A stretch of DNA of 64,000 nt, taken from the NCBI GenBank assembly GCA_002270295.1, contig NISF01000002.1:620001-684000 (forward strand), written 5' to 3'. Under the pieces are notes generated by a model that was not told the DNA's origin, made no database searches, and was given only the letters and a program-made list of their open reading frames with translations. Of the stretch, positions 1-8,922 are shown in pieces; positions within the stretch are counted from its first letter, which is position 1, and each line of letters starts with the position of its first letter. The stretch comes from Enterobacter sp. 10-1 (GTDB lineage: Bacteria > Pseudomonadota > Gammaproteobacteria > Enterobacterales > Enterobacteriaceae). A program made the translations under genes and the position numbers.

Positions 1-1
1 G

Positions 2-211
2 ACGCTGAGTGAACAAACATTGTCGGCAATTAATTGTCCGGTAATCATGCTGCATGGCCGCGAAGATGTTCCATTCCCGCCGGAAACTTCTGAAGTGCTG
101 GCAAAAAAGATAAAACAGGCCGATCTTTATATTCTTCATGGATGCTCGCATTCGGTAGCGTTTGAACGAAGCCGCTCCTTTTTGTCAGCGGTAAATCAGC
201 TTTTTAGTTAA
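2..211 (+). CDS. Alpha/beta hydrolase, C-terminal fragment (cut by window start)
   Basis: The frame is open to the left edge, so only the last 69 residues are seen. They match the end of an alpha/beta hydrolase of the MhpC/RutD type: a beta strand with LHGRED, whose aspartate would be the acid of the triad, then a GCSHS segment, whose histidine would be the catalytic base, and a C-terminal helix. The nucleophile elbow lies outside the window. Its place before a meta-cleavage cluster suggests a C-C bond or amide hydrolase acting on a ring-cleavage product. That role is inferred from context; the fold assignment is firmer. Confidence 0.7.
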   Translation, partial: TLSEQTLSAINCPVIMLHGREDVPFPPETSEVLAKKIKQADLYILHGCSHSVAFERSRSFLSAVNQLFS

Positions 212-361
212 TCCTTTTTCTTTTACCCGAGGTCGCTATCACGGATTATATTATTACGGGTTAATACTACATCTGGAAACATGCCGCCTTTTATTTCGAA
301 AACGCCATTAAATCTGGGGGGATACATCTGTCCCTGTGTTTTGTGAAACGAGGAAACAATA

Positions 362-1450
362 ATGAACTGGCTGTCTCAATATAAAAATACACCTGCATCT
401 TTACGTTTAACCTGTTTTATTACATCGATAATATTTTCAGTATTAATGACCTCGCCAGCCAGAGCGGAAGAGGATCGCCTGGTGGGGCTTATCCCCGCAA
501 TAACAGCAGCAAAGCCATTTAAACTGGCGGTGACGGTAGTACACCTTAATGATGACTTTTATAAAGGTATCATTTACGGCATTACCGATGAAGCCAAACG
601 GACTGGGGTGAATGTCGTGCAGGTTTCCGTAGCCGGTGCTTACGGCAACGTCCGTGAACAGTTTGCTCAGCTTGAAGCCTTTAAAAGCATTGGCGCCGAC
701 GTCGCCGTATTGGCCCCAGCCGCCTATAACGGTTTCGATCCCATAATCAAATCCCTTAAAGACGCGGGCATTAAGGTCGCTTCGGTCGGTATCCCGGTTG
801 ACAGCAAGAACATCGATTTTGGTGTGCTTCAGGATGACACCTATATTGGAAAGCTGATGGCCGATGCGGTGTGTAAAGCCGCTGCAAAACCGAAAAAAGT
901 GGCGATGATCCCGGGCCCGGCCGGTGCCGAGTGGGTGCGTCTACGCTACGAGGGCTTTAAAGCTGAAGCGCAGAAATGCACCAGCCCGGTTTCAGTGATT
1001 GATTCGGCATTCGGCGGCGGCATTGATTTGCAGGAAGGGCTGGCCAAAGCGTCCGACCTGATGCTGCGTAACCCGGATATTAACTTCATTTATACCCCGC
1101 AGATTACCCTTGGCATGGGGGCCGTTCAGGCGATACGCCAGCAGCATCGCGATGCTGCCGTGGTCAGCTCCGCAATGGTGAAACGGGCGGTGCCAATGAT
1201 TGAGGATGGCAAAATGCTGGCGGTGGTTTCCGAACCGGGAATCATCATGGGTCGCCTGATCGTGCAGTACGCCATTCGCGAAATGGAAAATAAACCCCTG
1301 CCCAATCTGGCCCCTGCTGGCGCCGACGGTCTGAGCTACGCCCACTATAACGTGCCGAATAAAGTGTTGGACAAGAGCAACGTAGCGACACATCCCTTTG
1401 AAACCTATGAAATTGCACCGGCGGACTGGAAAGTCCCGGCGATGCAGTAA
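362..1450 (+). CDS. Periplasmic substrate-binding protein, ribose/TorT type
   Basis: The 362-residue protein has a signal peptide of about 35 residues ending in ARA, then a type-1 periplasmic binding fold of the RbsB/TorT class. The region with LAVTVVHLNDDFYKGI is the usual start of the first lobe. The start ATG follows a GAGGAAAC ribosome site. It lies 21 bp before an RbsA-like ATPase, so it should bind the ligand of that importer. The ligand is not shown by the sequence; the enzymes downstream suggest an aromatic or heterocyclic compound rather than a sugar. The permease of the set is damaged, so the protein may no longer serve transport. Confidence 0.85.
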   Translation: MNWLSQYKNTPASLRLTCFITSIIFSVLMTSPARAEEDRLVGLIPAITAAKPFKLAVTVVHLNDDFYKGIIYGITDEAKRTGVNVVQVSVAGAYGNVREQFAQLEAFKSIGADVAVLAPAAYNGFDPIIKSLKDAGIKVASVGIPVDSKNIDFGVLQDDTYIGKLMADAVCKAAAKPKKVAMIPGPAGAEWVRLRYEGFKAEAQKCTSPVSVIDSAFGGGIDLQEGLAKASDLMLRNPDINFIYTPQITLGMGAVQAIRQQHRDAAVVSSAMVKRAVPMIEDGKMLAVVSEPGIIMGRLIVQYAIREMENKPLPNLAPAGADGLSYAHYNVPNKVLDKSNVATHPFETYEIAPADWKVPAMQ

Positions 1451-1471
1451 CGCGACCAGAGGGAAGTACGG

Positions 1472-3073
1472 ATGCACAATGTAGAGACCACCACGAGTCC
1501 GAATTATCCCCTGTTGCGTATCAGCGGATTGTCCAGGCGATTTGGCGCAACCCAGGCGCTGAACAATGTCTCGGTTCAGTTTGCCGCCGGAGAAATCCAC
1601 TGCTTATTGGGTGAAAACGGCGCCGGAAAATCAACCATCGGAAAAATCATCAGCGGGCTCTATCCCGCTGATGAGGGAAGTATCTGGTATGACGAACAGC
1701 GGGTAGCCTTCAACAGCTCCCGGGAAGCACGGCACGCAGGTATCGTCATGGTTTATCAGGAGCTGTCTCTGGCACCGAGTCTATCCGTACGCGCCAACCT
1801 GTGGCTGGGAGCGGAGCAAGGAAAAACGCTCCTCTCGCTCACTCGTCGCGCTCAGGAGAAGACCAGGGTAATGGAAGTCCTGACCCAGCTTGGTCTGGAC
1901 GACATCGATATGGAAAGCGCGGTTGGCCATTTTCCGGTCGCGATTCAGCAACTGATTGAAATCGGCAAATCGCTGATGTCGCAACCTCGGGTCATTATTT
2001 TTGATGAGCCGACCGCCATGCTCGGCGCCGTTGAAAAAGAGATGTTCTTCAGCGTCCTGCGACGACTGCGTGAAACCGGCATCGCGTCGATACTGGTCAC
2101 GCATCATATCGATGATGTACTCGCCGTCAGCGACCGCGTCACCATTATGCGCAACGGCCAGGTGGTGGATGCCTTTCAGGTAAGCCCGGAGGTAACGGCA
2201 GATTTCATCGTCTCGCGGCTGACGGGTAAAGCGCCGGGTAGCCACCGCGTGGAGAACAAGAGGGAGCAGAATTTCCCTCCCCTGCTCGACTTTGAAAATC
2301 TGCCGGTCAGCGGCGGCGGTAACAGGGTCTTCAGCTTAGGGAAAGGCGAAATACTGGGGATCTACGGCGTCGTCGGTTGCGGTGGCGACGTGCTGGTGCA
2401 AAACCTGGTGGGCTTTATCCCCACACCGTATGACGCCTCGTCTCGTTTCCGGCTGGATGGCTATGAATGGCGTCCCAAAAACGTGGTGGATGCGCTGAAA
2501 AACGGCGTGGCGTGGCTACCTGCGGGTCGGGCCAGTAATGGCGTTTATCCCACGCTGTCGATTGCTGAAAATCTGATGATGACGCAGTTGAAGGCCTTCA
2601 GCATAGCGGGATTCATCCGCTCCCGTCAGGCTGATGCCAGCGCCGATAAGATTCTCAAAGCCTGCGGGGTTAAGTTCGCCGACAAGCACGATTTACTGAC
2701 CAGCCTGAGCGGCGGCAATCAGCAGAAGGTATTGCTGGCGAGGGCGATGGCAAGCGCAAAGAAAGTGCTGGTGCTGGAGGAACCCACTGCTGGGGTGGAT
2801 ATCGATGCCAAATACGAAATCCATCAACGCATTCGGGCGCTGGCGAACAGCGGTGTCTCGGTGATCCTGCTTTCCAGTGATTTAGCCGAAACAATGTCCC
2901 TGTGCGATACGGTCTGGACTCTGTTTCACGGCTGCGTGGTGAACACTTATCGCACGCCGGATGAGCACGACAAGGCATCAATTATTGCCGATGTGGTGGG
3001 GCAAGAAGCATCCGATGATGGCCCCAATGAATCAAGCGTTAGCCTGAAGCAGGAGTGGCCGGGGTCATGGTGA
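1472..3073 (+). CDS. ABC importer ATPase with two nucleotide-binding domains, RbsA/MglA type
   Basis: This protein has two tandem ATPase domains. The first has Walker A GENGAGKST near residue 50 and Walker B IIFDEPTA. The second has the degenerate P-loop usual for the family (GVVGCGG), an intact signature LSGGNQQK and Walker B VLVLEEPTAGVD. The length of 533 residues exceeds the roughly 500 usual for RbsA-like proteins. The last 20 or so residues read through a junction where the next gene has lost its beginning, so the tail is probably partly an artefact of that deletion. It should power uptake with the binding protein and permease beside it. Confidence 0.85.
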   Translation: MHNVETTTSPNYPLLRISGLSRRFGATQALNNVSVQFAAGEIHCLLGENGAGKSTIGKIISGLYPADEGSIWYDEQRVAFNSSREARHAGIVMVYQELSLAPSLSVRANLWLGAEQGKTLLSLTRRAQEKTRVMEVLTQLGLDDIDMESAVGHFPVAIQQLIEIGKSLMSQPRVIIFDEPTAMLGAVEKEMFFSVLRRLRETGIASILVTHHIDDVLAVSDRVTIMRNGQVVDAFQVSPEVTADFIVSRLTGKAPGSHRVENKREQNFPPLLDFENLPVSGGGNRVFSLGKGEILGIYGVVGCGGDVLVQNLVGFIPTPYDASSRFRLDGYEWRPKNVVDALKNGVAWLPAGRASNGVYPTLSIAENLMMTQLKAFSIAGFIRSRQADASADKILKACGVKFADKHDLLTSLSGGNQQKVLLARAMASAKKVLVLEEPTAGVDIDAKYEIHQRIRALANSGVSVILLSSDLAETMSLCDTVWTLFHGCVVNTYRTPDEHDKASIIADVVGQEASDDGPNESSVSLKQEWPGSW

Positions 3074-3768
3074 TGAATCACGCCGGCATTCCCGCCGGGC
3101 TGCTGGTGATGGTGCTGGTGGGTTCCCTAACCGGCGCGGCGTCAGGCGTGCTGATCTCCTTTTTTAATACTTCGCCTCTGGTGATCACGCTGGGTATGCT
3201 CTCAGTCGCTCAGGCGTTTGCGCTGATCCTTTCCGGCGGGGTGCCAATATATGACGTTCCCGCCGCTTATATTGACGCGGTAGGTTACGGCACGCTGCTG
3301 GGGATACCGGTGATGGTATGGATTGCCGTTGCGCTGACAGCAGCTATTGGCGTACTCCTGAAATACACCCTGTTTGGCCGCTACGTTTACGCCATGGGTT
3401 CTAACGTCTCCGCCGCGTCCAAATCCGGCATTAATGTCCGCCTTAATACGGTGCTGGTTTATATGGTCAGCGGCTTCTGCGCGGGTATCGGCGCCATTAT
3501 TCTCACCGCCTGGACCAGTTCCGCCCAGCCGATTGCGGCAGCGAATCTGACGCTGCAATCGCTGGCAGCCGTAGTACTTGGCGGCGTAGCGCTCACCGGC
3601 GGAGCCGGAAATTTGCGCCAGGTGATTACCGGCGTGGTGGTCCTGACGCTGCTTTCCAACGTCATGAACATGGTCGGCGTATCGGCATATTACCAGACGC
3701 TTGCTGTCGGCGTGGTCATTATTCTGGCGGTAGTCCTTGACCGATTTCGCCGTCGCGAATCGTACTGA
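3015..3768 (+). pseudogene. ABC importer permease, RbsC type, N-terminal deletion
   Basis: The readable frame from GTG 3055 gives 237 residues that align with RbsC from about residue 80 to the end, including GRYVYAMG, SGINV, LAAVVLGGVALTGG and a final membrane segment. RbsC-like permeases have about 320 residues. The first membrane helices and the conserved GIDLSVGS stretch are missing. A likely original start, ATG 3015 or 3018, overlaps the ATPase end and reads MMAPMNQALA, then hits a stop at 3045-3047 in another frame. This fits a deletion of about 200 bp that also shifted frame near 3040-3050. The product is probably not functional. Confidence 0.75.
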
Positions 3769-3843
3769 TATTCATCGCCAGTATTTATTAGAAATAGGTT
3801 GAGCATTCTTACCGTTATTTATCCTGCTATAAGGAGTGTTGCT

Positions 3844-4260
3844 ATGTCTAAAAACGTTATATATATCAATCCTGAAAATGCCAGCCCGGCGCAGGGGCTC
3901 TACTCTAACCTGACCAAAGTCCGCGCAGGCGATCTCTATTATATCTCAGGACAGCTTGCGGTCGGTTATGACGGCAACGTGGTCGGGAAAGGCGATTTCG
4001 ATGCGCAGTTTTCACAGGTATTTAAAAATCTCGGAGATGTGCTCAGCGCCGTCAATTGCGATTTTAATGATGTGGTAAAGTTCAATACCTATCTGGTGGC
4101 GTCGCAGCACATCGAAAACTTCATGAAAAATCGTGAAGCGCTTTTTCCCAGCCTGTTCGCAACCTCCGACTATGCGCCCAATACCCTGCTGGTGGTCGAC
4201 CGTCTGGTGAAAGAAGAGTTTCTGATTGAAGTGGAAGCCGTCGCCCGCGCACGCGATTAA
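3844..4260 (+). CDS. RidA/YjgF-family enamine/imine deaminase
   Basis: The 138-residue protein is a RidA (YjgF/YER057c) family member with the usual start (PENASPAQGLYSN), a central ISGQL segment and a C-terminal FLIEVEAVA strand. The start was placed at ATG 3844 because AAGGAG sits just upstream; a longer in-frame reading lacks such a site. RidA proteins hydrolyse enamines and imines; relatives include 2-aminomuconate deaminase of aminophenol pathways and RutC of the uracil Rut pathway. Between a dead transporter and ring-cleavage enzymes, it probably removes nitrogen from an unstable cleavage product. The exact substrate is unknown. Confidence 0.85.
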   Translation: MSKNVIYINPENASPAQGLYSNLTKVRAGDLYYISGQLAVGYDGNVVGKGDFDAQFSQVFKNLGDVLSAVNCDFNDVVKFNTYLVASQHIENFMKNREALFPSLFATSDYAPNTLLVVDRLVKEEFLIEVEAVARARD

Positions 4261-4286
4261 TTACAGGACTGCAGGAAAGGTTAATT

Positions 4287-5171
4287 ATGAAGCTAGTAAC
4301 TTATGTCTATTCAGACAGTAAGAGAATTGGCGTTATTAATCACGCTGGAAATATTATCGACGTCAGCGACATTGTAAACTCCAATGATATGAATGTGCTT
4401 ATCGAGCATTTTTCGGAAATAGAGAACAGCTTAAAATTATGCTGTGAAGGTGCAGGCAAAAACGCGGTGCCCATTGACGCCGTGCGTCTGCTGGCGCCAA
4501 TCCCGGCCACGCGGCGAAATATTTTCTGTGTGGGCAAAAACTACTATGCGCACGCTGAGGAGTTCGGTAACAGCGGCTATGACTCCAGCGCGGCGGCGGG
4601 CAACGTACCGGCGAATCCTATCATCTTCAGCAAACCTACCACTTCCATCTGTGGCCCTGATGACGCCATCGACAGCACGCTGGATCCGTACAACACCATC
4701 GATTATGAAGCAGAGCTGGCGGTGGTGCTGGGTAAAAAGGGACGGATTGCACAGGACGAGGACCCCATGTCCTTCGTCTTCGGCTATACCTTGGTGAATG
4801 ACGTCACTTCTCGCCACTTGCAGAAACTGCACAGCCAGTGGCTGCTGGGAAAAGGAATTGATGGGTTTTGCCCGATGGGGCCGGTTCTGGTCACCGCCGA
4901 TGAGTTTGGCCTCCCCGGTAGCCAGACGGTCTCCTGCCATGTGAATGGTGAGCTGCGCCAGCAAGCGTCCGTTTCCGATCTGATTTTTGATATCCCGCGA
5001 TTAATTAAAACCATCGGTCAGAATATTACCCTGCTGCCCGGGGACGTCATCGCCACCGGGACTCCCGCAGGTGTGGGTCTAGGATTTACGCCGCCCCGTT
5101 ATCTTGTCCGCGGCGATAGCGTGACGGTTTCCATGAATGAAATTGGGCAGTTAACCAATACCATTATCTGA
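4287..5171 (+). CDS. Fumarylacetoacetate hydrolase-family enzyme
   Basis: The 294-residue protein has an N-terminal cap of about 80 residues and a C-terminal FAH fold. It shows FCVGKNYYAHAEE, the acidic metal site DYEAELAVVLGK, NDVTSRHLQ and GKGIDGFCPMGP, then GDVIATGTPAGVG near the end. Family members act on 2-oxo acids made by meta cleavage, as hydratases, decarboxylases or C-C hydrolases. The gene is 26 bp after ridA and 19 bp before the extradiol dioxygenase, so it very likely acts on a product of that pathway. Family assignment is strong; reaction type is open. Confidence 0.85.
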   Translation: MKLVTYVYSDSKRIGVINHAGNIIDVSDIVNSNDMNVLIEHFSEIENSLKLCCEGAGKNAVPIDAVRLLAPIPATRRNIFCVGKNYYAHAEEFGNSGYDSSAAAGNVPANPIIFSKPTTSICGPDDAIDSTLDPYNTIDYEAELAVVLGKKGRIAQDEDPMSFVFGYTLVNDVTSRHLQKLHSQWLLGKGIDGFCPMGPVLVTADEFGLPGSQTVSCHVNGELRQQASVSDLIFDIPRLIKTIGQNITLLPGDVIATGTPAGVGLGFTPPRYLVRGDSVTVSMNEIGQLTNTII

Positions 5172-5190
5172 TAAAAAGAAGGAAGTCCTT

Positions 5191-6189
5191 ATGGCTAAGA
5201 TTGTCAGTGCAATCAGCATGTCCCACGTTCCCGGTGCATTAGGCTGGGCCGATGCGCCTTCCCCTGAACAACGCCAGCGGCTGGCGGAAATTCATGCCAG
5301 ATTAAAACAGTGTATCGATGAAACTAAGCCCAATCTGATCATTGCCTTTTTAGACGATCACTTTGAGAACAATTTTCGTAATTTAATGCCGACATTAGGC
5401 GTACCCGTCAGTGATGCGAATATCGGCCCAGCCGAATATATGATGGAAGCGCTGAAATTTGATAAACAGCACAGTATTGCCAGCAACGCTGAAATTGCAC
5501 AACTGCTCCTGGAAAAGTTGATCCACGGCGGATTTGAAGCCACCCGGATGGGGCCGATTGAATACGGTAATAACCTGATGATGCCGCTGGTATTTATTAA
5601 TCCGGAATTCAATATCCCGGTCGTTCCGGTATATATCAACGTCTTCTCTCCGCCGCTAATGCCCTATTCACGCGCCTACGATCTCGGTCTGAAAGTGCGT
5701 GAAATCATCGACGCTCTGCCGGATGAGTTCCGCGTGCACTTTCTCGCCACCGGGGGACTGTCGCACTGGCCTCCGGTCTGGACGGAAGGCGCGCCGGAAG
5801 GCGATGAGCTGCTGCAGCGTATGAAGGTCTACCAGACCATCGGCAAAGAGGCTCTGATAAACGACCCGACGCTCTATACCGATTTCGCTCAGTATGAAAT
5901 TGAAATGATGAGCAAAATGGAGTGGCCGCTGGGTAACAGCCACCCGTTGGTCAACGAAGAGTGGGACCGCGAAATGCTGGAACATTTCGAAGCCGGTGAC
6001 GTCAACTACATGCGCGCGCTGACCTACGACGAAGTGGAAGATCGCGGCGGCCACGGTGGCCATGAGGCCCTGAACTGGGTGGCGCTAATGGGAGCAATGA
6101 AAGGGGCCCGTCCGGACTATGTTGCCTATGAATCGGTACCGGAGTGGATCACCGGCATGAGCTATCTGACCTATCCAGGCCAGAAATAA
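5191..6189 (+). CDS. Class III extradiol ring-cleavage dioxygenase, LigB type
   Basis: The 332-residue protein belongs to the LigB superfamily of non-haem Fe(II) dioxygenases (protocatechuate 4,5-, gallate and 2,3-dihydroxyphenylpropionate dioxygenases). His12 in SMSHVPG and His57 in LDDHFEN match the two iron-binding histidines, and FLATGGLSHWPP carries the histidine used as acid-base catalyst. The C-terminal part (YDEVEDRGGHGGHEALNW) resembles gallate and protocatechuate enzymes. It should open a ring bearing two adjacent hydroxyls or an amino-phenol pair. The next gene, a hydroxylase, starts 12 bp after its stop, so the two probably work in sequence. Confidence 0.88.
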   Translation: MAKIVSAISMSHVPGALGWADAPSPEQRQRLAEIHARLKQCIDETKPNLIIAFLDDHFENNFRNLMPTLGVPVSDANIGPAEYMMEALKFDKQHSIASNAEIAQLLLEKLIHGGFEATRMGPIEYGNNLMMPLVFINPEFNIPVVPVYINVFSPPLMPYSRAYDLGLKVREIIDALPDEFRVHFLATGGLSHWPPVWTEGAPEGDELLQRMKVYQTIGKEALINDPTLYTDFAQYEIEMMSKMEWPLGNSHPLVNEEWDREMLEHFEAGDVNYMRALTYDEVEDRGGHGGHEALNWVALMGAMKGARPDYVAYESVPEWITGMSYLTYPGQK

Positions 6190-6200
6190 GAGGAAGCGTG

Positions 6201-7367
6201 ATGGCAAGAATCGCAATAGTAGGCGCCGGCATGGGTGGTCTGGCCTTTGCTTCGGTCATGAGAAACGGTCAGCACCAGGTGACTATATATGAACAGGCCA
6301 GTGAACTGGCCGAGCTGGGTGCGGGTATCTCCTTATGGGCTAACGGCACGCGCTTGTTTGAAGAGATGGGCATCGCCGCGCAGATGGCGGCACGATCCTG
6401 TGAAACGGAGATGGCGTTCTTCAGAAATGAGGACGGCAGCGTGGCCGGATCTCAACCGTTGGCGCGGGAGAACTGGTATCGGAATGAGTATGGCTATCCC
6501 TATTACGGGGCATTCCGCCCCCATCTTCAGTCGGCGTTGCTCGATGTGATTGGCAAACAGACCATTCGGCTGAACAAACAGCTGGTACGGCTGGAAGAGG
6601 CAGACGATGAAATCATATTACATTGGGCGGATGGCTCAAGGGACAGCGCCGATTTAGTGGTGGGCGCAGACGGCATTAAGTCGGTCGTACGGCAGTATGT
6701 CAGCCCCGACGCGTCACCGGTGTTTACCGGCAACAGCGCGTTTCGCGGGCTGGCGAAAACAGCCGATCTCGATCTGCTGCCGGAGCCGCGCTCCTTTACC
6801 GACTGGATGGGTAACGGCATGCACGTACTGAATTTTCCTGTTGGCAAAAATTTCGAATACCAGACCATTGTGGTGTTTATGGATGGGCCGGAAAAATGGC
6901 AGGACGAATCGTGGCGTGTCCCGGCAGATGCGAAGAGTGTTCGCAGCCATTTTACCGGCTGGCACCCTGCCGTCGGCCAGCTGCTGGAACACGTTAATCT
7001 GGCAGAGCGCTGGGGCATGTTTCAGGTTAGCCAGATGTTCTCCTGGTATCGCGGGCGGGCAGTGCTGATTGGCGATGCGGCTCACGGAATGATGCCGCAC
7101 CACGGACAGGGCGCGATCTCCTCTTTTGAGGATGCGGTAGCCCTGGCGCATATCCTCAATGATAGCGCCACGACATCGATTGCTGGCGGGCTTGAACGCT
7201 ATGAGCAAGAGCGCAAAGGGCGTGGCGAGAAAATTCAGCAATCCTCCAGGCGGCTTAATGATTGCCTTCACCTTCCGGCCGGACAGGATCGCACCAGGCG
7301 TAATGCGGTACTCAATAGCCTGCAACAGCATTTCTCCTGGCTGCACAGCTATAAAATTGGCGTTTAA
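6201..7367 (+). CDS. FAD-dependent aromatic hydroxylase (group A monooxygenase)
   Basis: The 388-residue protein has the three marks of single-component flavoprotein hydroxylases: GAGMGG near the N-terminus for the ADP of FAD, VVGADGIKS in the middle (DG motif), and LIGDAAHGMMPHHGQG (GD motif) near residue 290. ATG 6201 was chosen because AGAGGAAG precedes it and translation begins right at the Rossmann strand. Relatives hydroxylate salicylate, 3-hydroxybenzoate, 6-hydroxynicotinate or urate using NAD(P)H and oxygen. Here it probably prepares the ring for the dioxygenase just upstream. Substrate cannot be read from the sequence. Confidence 0.88.
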   Translation: MARIAIVGAGMGGLAFASVMRNGQHQVTIYEQASELAELGAGISLWANGTRLFEEMGIAAQMAARSCETEMAFFRNEDGSVAGSQPLARENWYRNEYGYPYYGAFRPHLQSALLDVIGKQTIRLNKQLVRLEEADDEIILHWADGSRDSADLVVGADGIKSVVRQYVSPDASPVFTGNSAFRGLAKTADLDLLPEPRSFTDWMGNGMHVLNFPVGKNFEYQTIVVFMDGPEKWQDESWRVPADAKSVRSHFTGWHPAVGQLLEHVNLAERWGMFQVSQMFSWYRGRAVLIGDAAHGMMPHHGQGAISSFEDAVALAHILNDSATTSIAGGLERYEQERKGRGEKIQQSSRRLNDCLHLPAGQDRTRRNAVLNSLQQHFSWLHSYKIGV

Positions 7368-7375
7368 CCGCTGAG

Positions 7376-7412
7376 CTGGGCAGGCATCGGCCTGCTCAGA
7401 ATCGCCTTTTTT
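7376..7412 (+). terminator. Probable rho-independent terminator after the hydroxylase gene
   Basis: A 10-bp stem with one G-U pair and an ATCG loop (7376-7399) is followed, after seven bases, by six T. It lies nine bases after the hydroxylase stop codon. The gap between stem and T-run makes it weaker than a textbook case. It would separate the catabolic operon from the permease gene downstream. Confidence 0.5.
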
Positions 7413-7581
7413 GGCACGATGGCGGTGCGAAGCGACGCCATTCCCGAGCGTCCTGGCAGGCTGACTTTAAAATAATCCATTGCATATCATTATCTTGACG
7501 GAAGCTTATTCGCAAGAGGCACGGTTATTGCCTGATTAAGCCATGGGCCAATAAACATCGCATTCTTTTACAGGTATCAGC

Positions 7582-8922
7582 ATGCTCAACACATCGGTAG
7601 TACTGTCGGTAGGAATCGAAGACAAGGTGTCGCCCACCCGCACGTTGATGTTTGCTCTACAGCACCTGCTGGCGTTGACCGGGATATGGGTCTTCCCGGT
7701 CATCATTGGCGCCTCGCTGAATCTCAGCAACCAGCAGACCGGCACCATCGTACAGGCCTGCTTTTTTACGACCGGTATCGTCACCATTTTGCAATCGGGC
7801 CGTTTTCTGCGCCTTCCGGTCGTGCAGGGCCCGACGGCCGCCTTTATGATCGCCGTGTTGGGATCGGCGCATAGCGTTGGGCTGGGCACCGCTTTTGGAT
7901 CGATGTTTGTGGCGGCTTTAATCTTCGCAGTACTCTCCATGCCGCTGAAGCGGCTAGGGATCACCGGCCTGCTGATTCGCTATATATCTCCTCCTATCGT
8001 TTTTGGCTCCCTTCTGGTGATTATTGGCGCGCAGCTCGCCAGCATCGGTCCTGCTGGCTGGTTCAGCACCGCCAGCGGCGGAACTCTGGGCACCAGCGTT
8101 ATCGCCGCTCTGGCGACGGTTCTCGCGATTATTGGCTGCATGGTGTTTGGCCGCCATGATCTGATAAAACGCGGTGCGCTGCTGTGGGGGATCGTCGTTG
8201 GCGTGGTGGTGTTTAAGCTGCTGACGACGTGGCATCTACCCGATCTCGCCAACGCGCCGCTTGTCGCGTTACCGCACTTCTTCGCTTTCGGATTCGGCGT
8301 ATCGCTGCCGGTGGTTTTGCTAATGATGCTGGCTTTTCTGCAGGCCTCAGCGGAAGCGATGGGCATGTATTCACTGCTGGCCGACTGGGGCGGTCAAACG
8401 CTGACGACCCAGCGAATTAATCGCGGGCTGTTTACCGAGTTTATCGGCTGCGCCATTGGCGCGGCGGCAGGCGGTTTGGGCACGACGTCGTACCCGGAAA
8501 ATGTTGGCATTATCCGCGTCTCGGGCGTTGCCAGCCGTTTTGTCACATTGGCTGCCGGGGTTCTCTCGCTGCTTATCGGGTTACTGCCGCCGGTTGGCTT
8601 ATTGCTGGCGTCGCTTCCTCAACCCGTACTTTCTGCCGCCTCCTCCATTCTGTTTGGCATCATAACCCTGAGCGGGATCCAGATAATGGCGCGAATTCAC
8701 TGGGATGAACTGAACCTCGCAGTGGCAGCACCAGCCTTCATTCTCTCCATGGGGAGTATGTATCTACCGCCAGAGGTGCTGAATCTGCTTCCCGACGCCC
8801 TAAAGGGCATTGTGGCGCAGCCGATGATTGTTGGCATCATCCTGCTGATTTTCCTCAACCTCATTATCAATGTATTTGTGCGCGGCTTACGCAAGCCCGC
8901 GCTTGAAGAGGAGACGCTTTAA
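7582..8922 (+). CDS. NCS2-family nucleobase/xanthine-type permease
   Basis: The 446-residue polytopic membrane protein belongs to the NCS2 nucleobase:cation symporters (UraA, RutG, XanQ, UacT). Signs are the QGPTAAF stretch after helix 2, the acidic helix-8 segment ASAEAMGMYS and the helix-10 signature TTSYPENVGIIRVSGVASR. The family takes up uracil, xanthine, urate or similar rings. It is preceded by a 214-bp gap holding a terminator, and its stop overlaps the next start, so it forms a second transcription unit with the amidohydrolase. With the ABC permease broken, this may be the working importer of the pathway. Confidence 0.85.
   Translation: MLNTSVVLSVGIEDKVSPTRTLMFALQHLLALTGIWVFPVIIGASLNLSNQQTGTIVQACFFTTGIVTILQSGRFLRLPVVQGPTAAFMIAVLGSAHSVGLGTAFGSMFVAALIFAVLSMPLKRLGITGLLIRYISPPIVFGSLLVIIGAQLASIGPAGWFSTASGGTLGTSVIAALATVLAIIGCMVFGRHDLIKRGALLWGIVVGVVVFKLLTTWHLPDLANAPLVALPHFFAFGFGVSLPVVLLMMLAFLQASAEAMGMYSLLADWGGQTLTTQRINRGLFTEFIGCAIGAAAGGLGTTSYPENVGIIRVSGVASRFVTLAAGVLSLLIGLLPPVGLLLASLPQPVLSAASSILFGIITLSGIQIMARIHWDELNLAVAAPAFILSMGSMYLPPEVLNLLPDALKGIVAQPMIVGIILLIFLNLIINVFVRGLRKPALEEETL

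Noticed and set aside
3015-3060. Programmed frameshift to make a full permease
   Set aside because: Even with a shift, about 70 residues of the usual N-terminus would still be missing, so deletion is the simpler reading.
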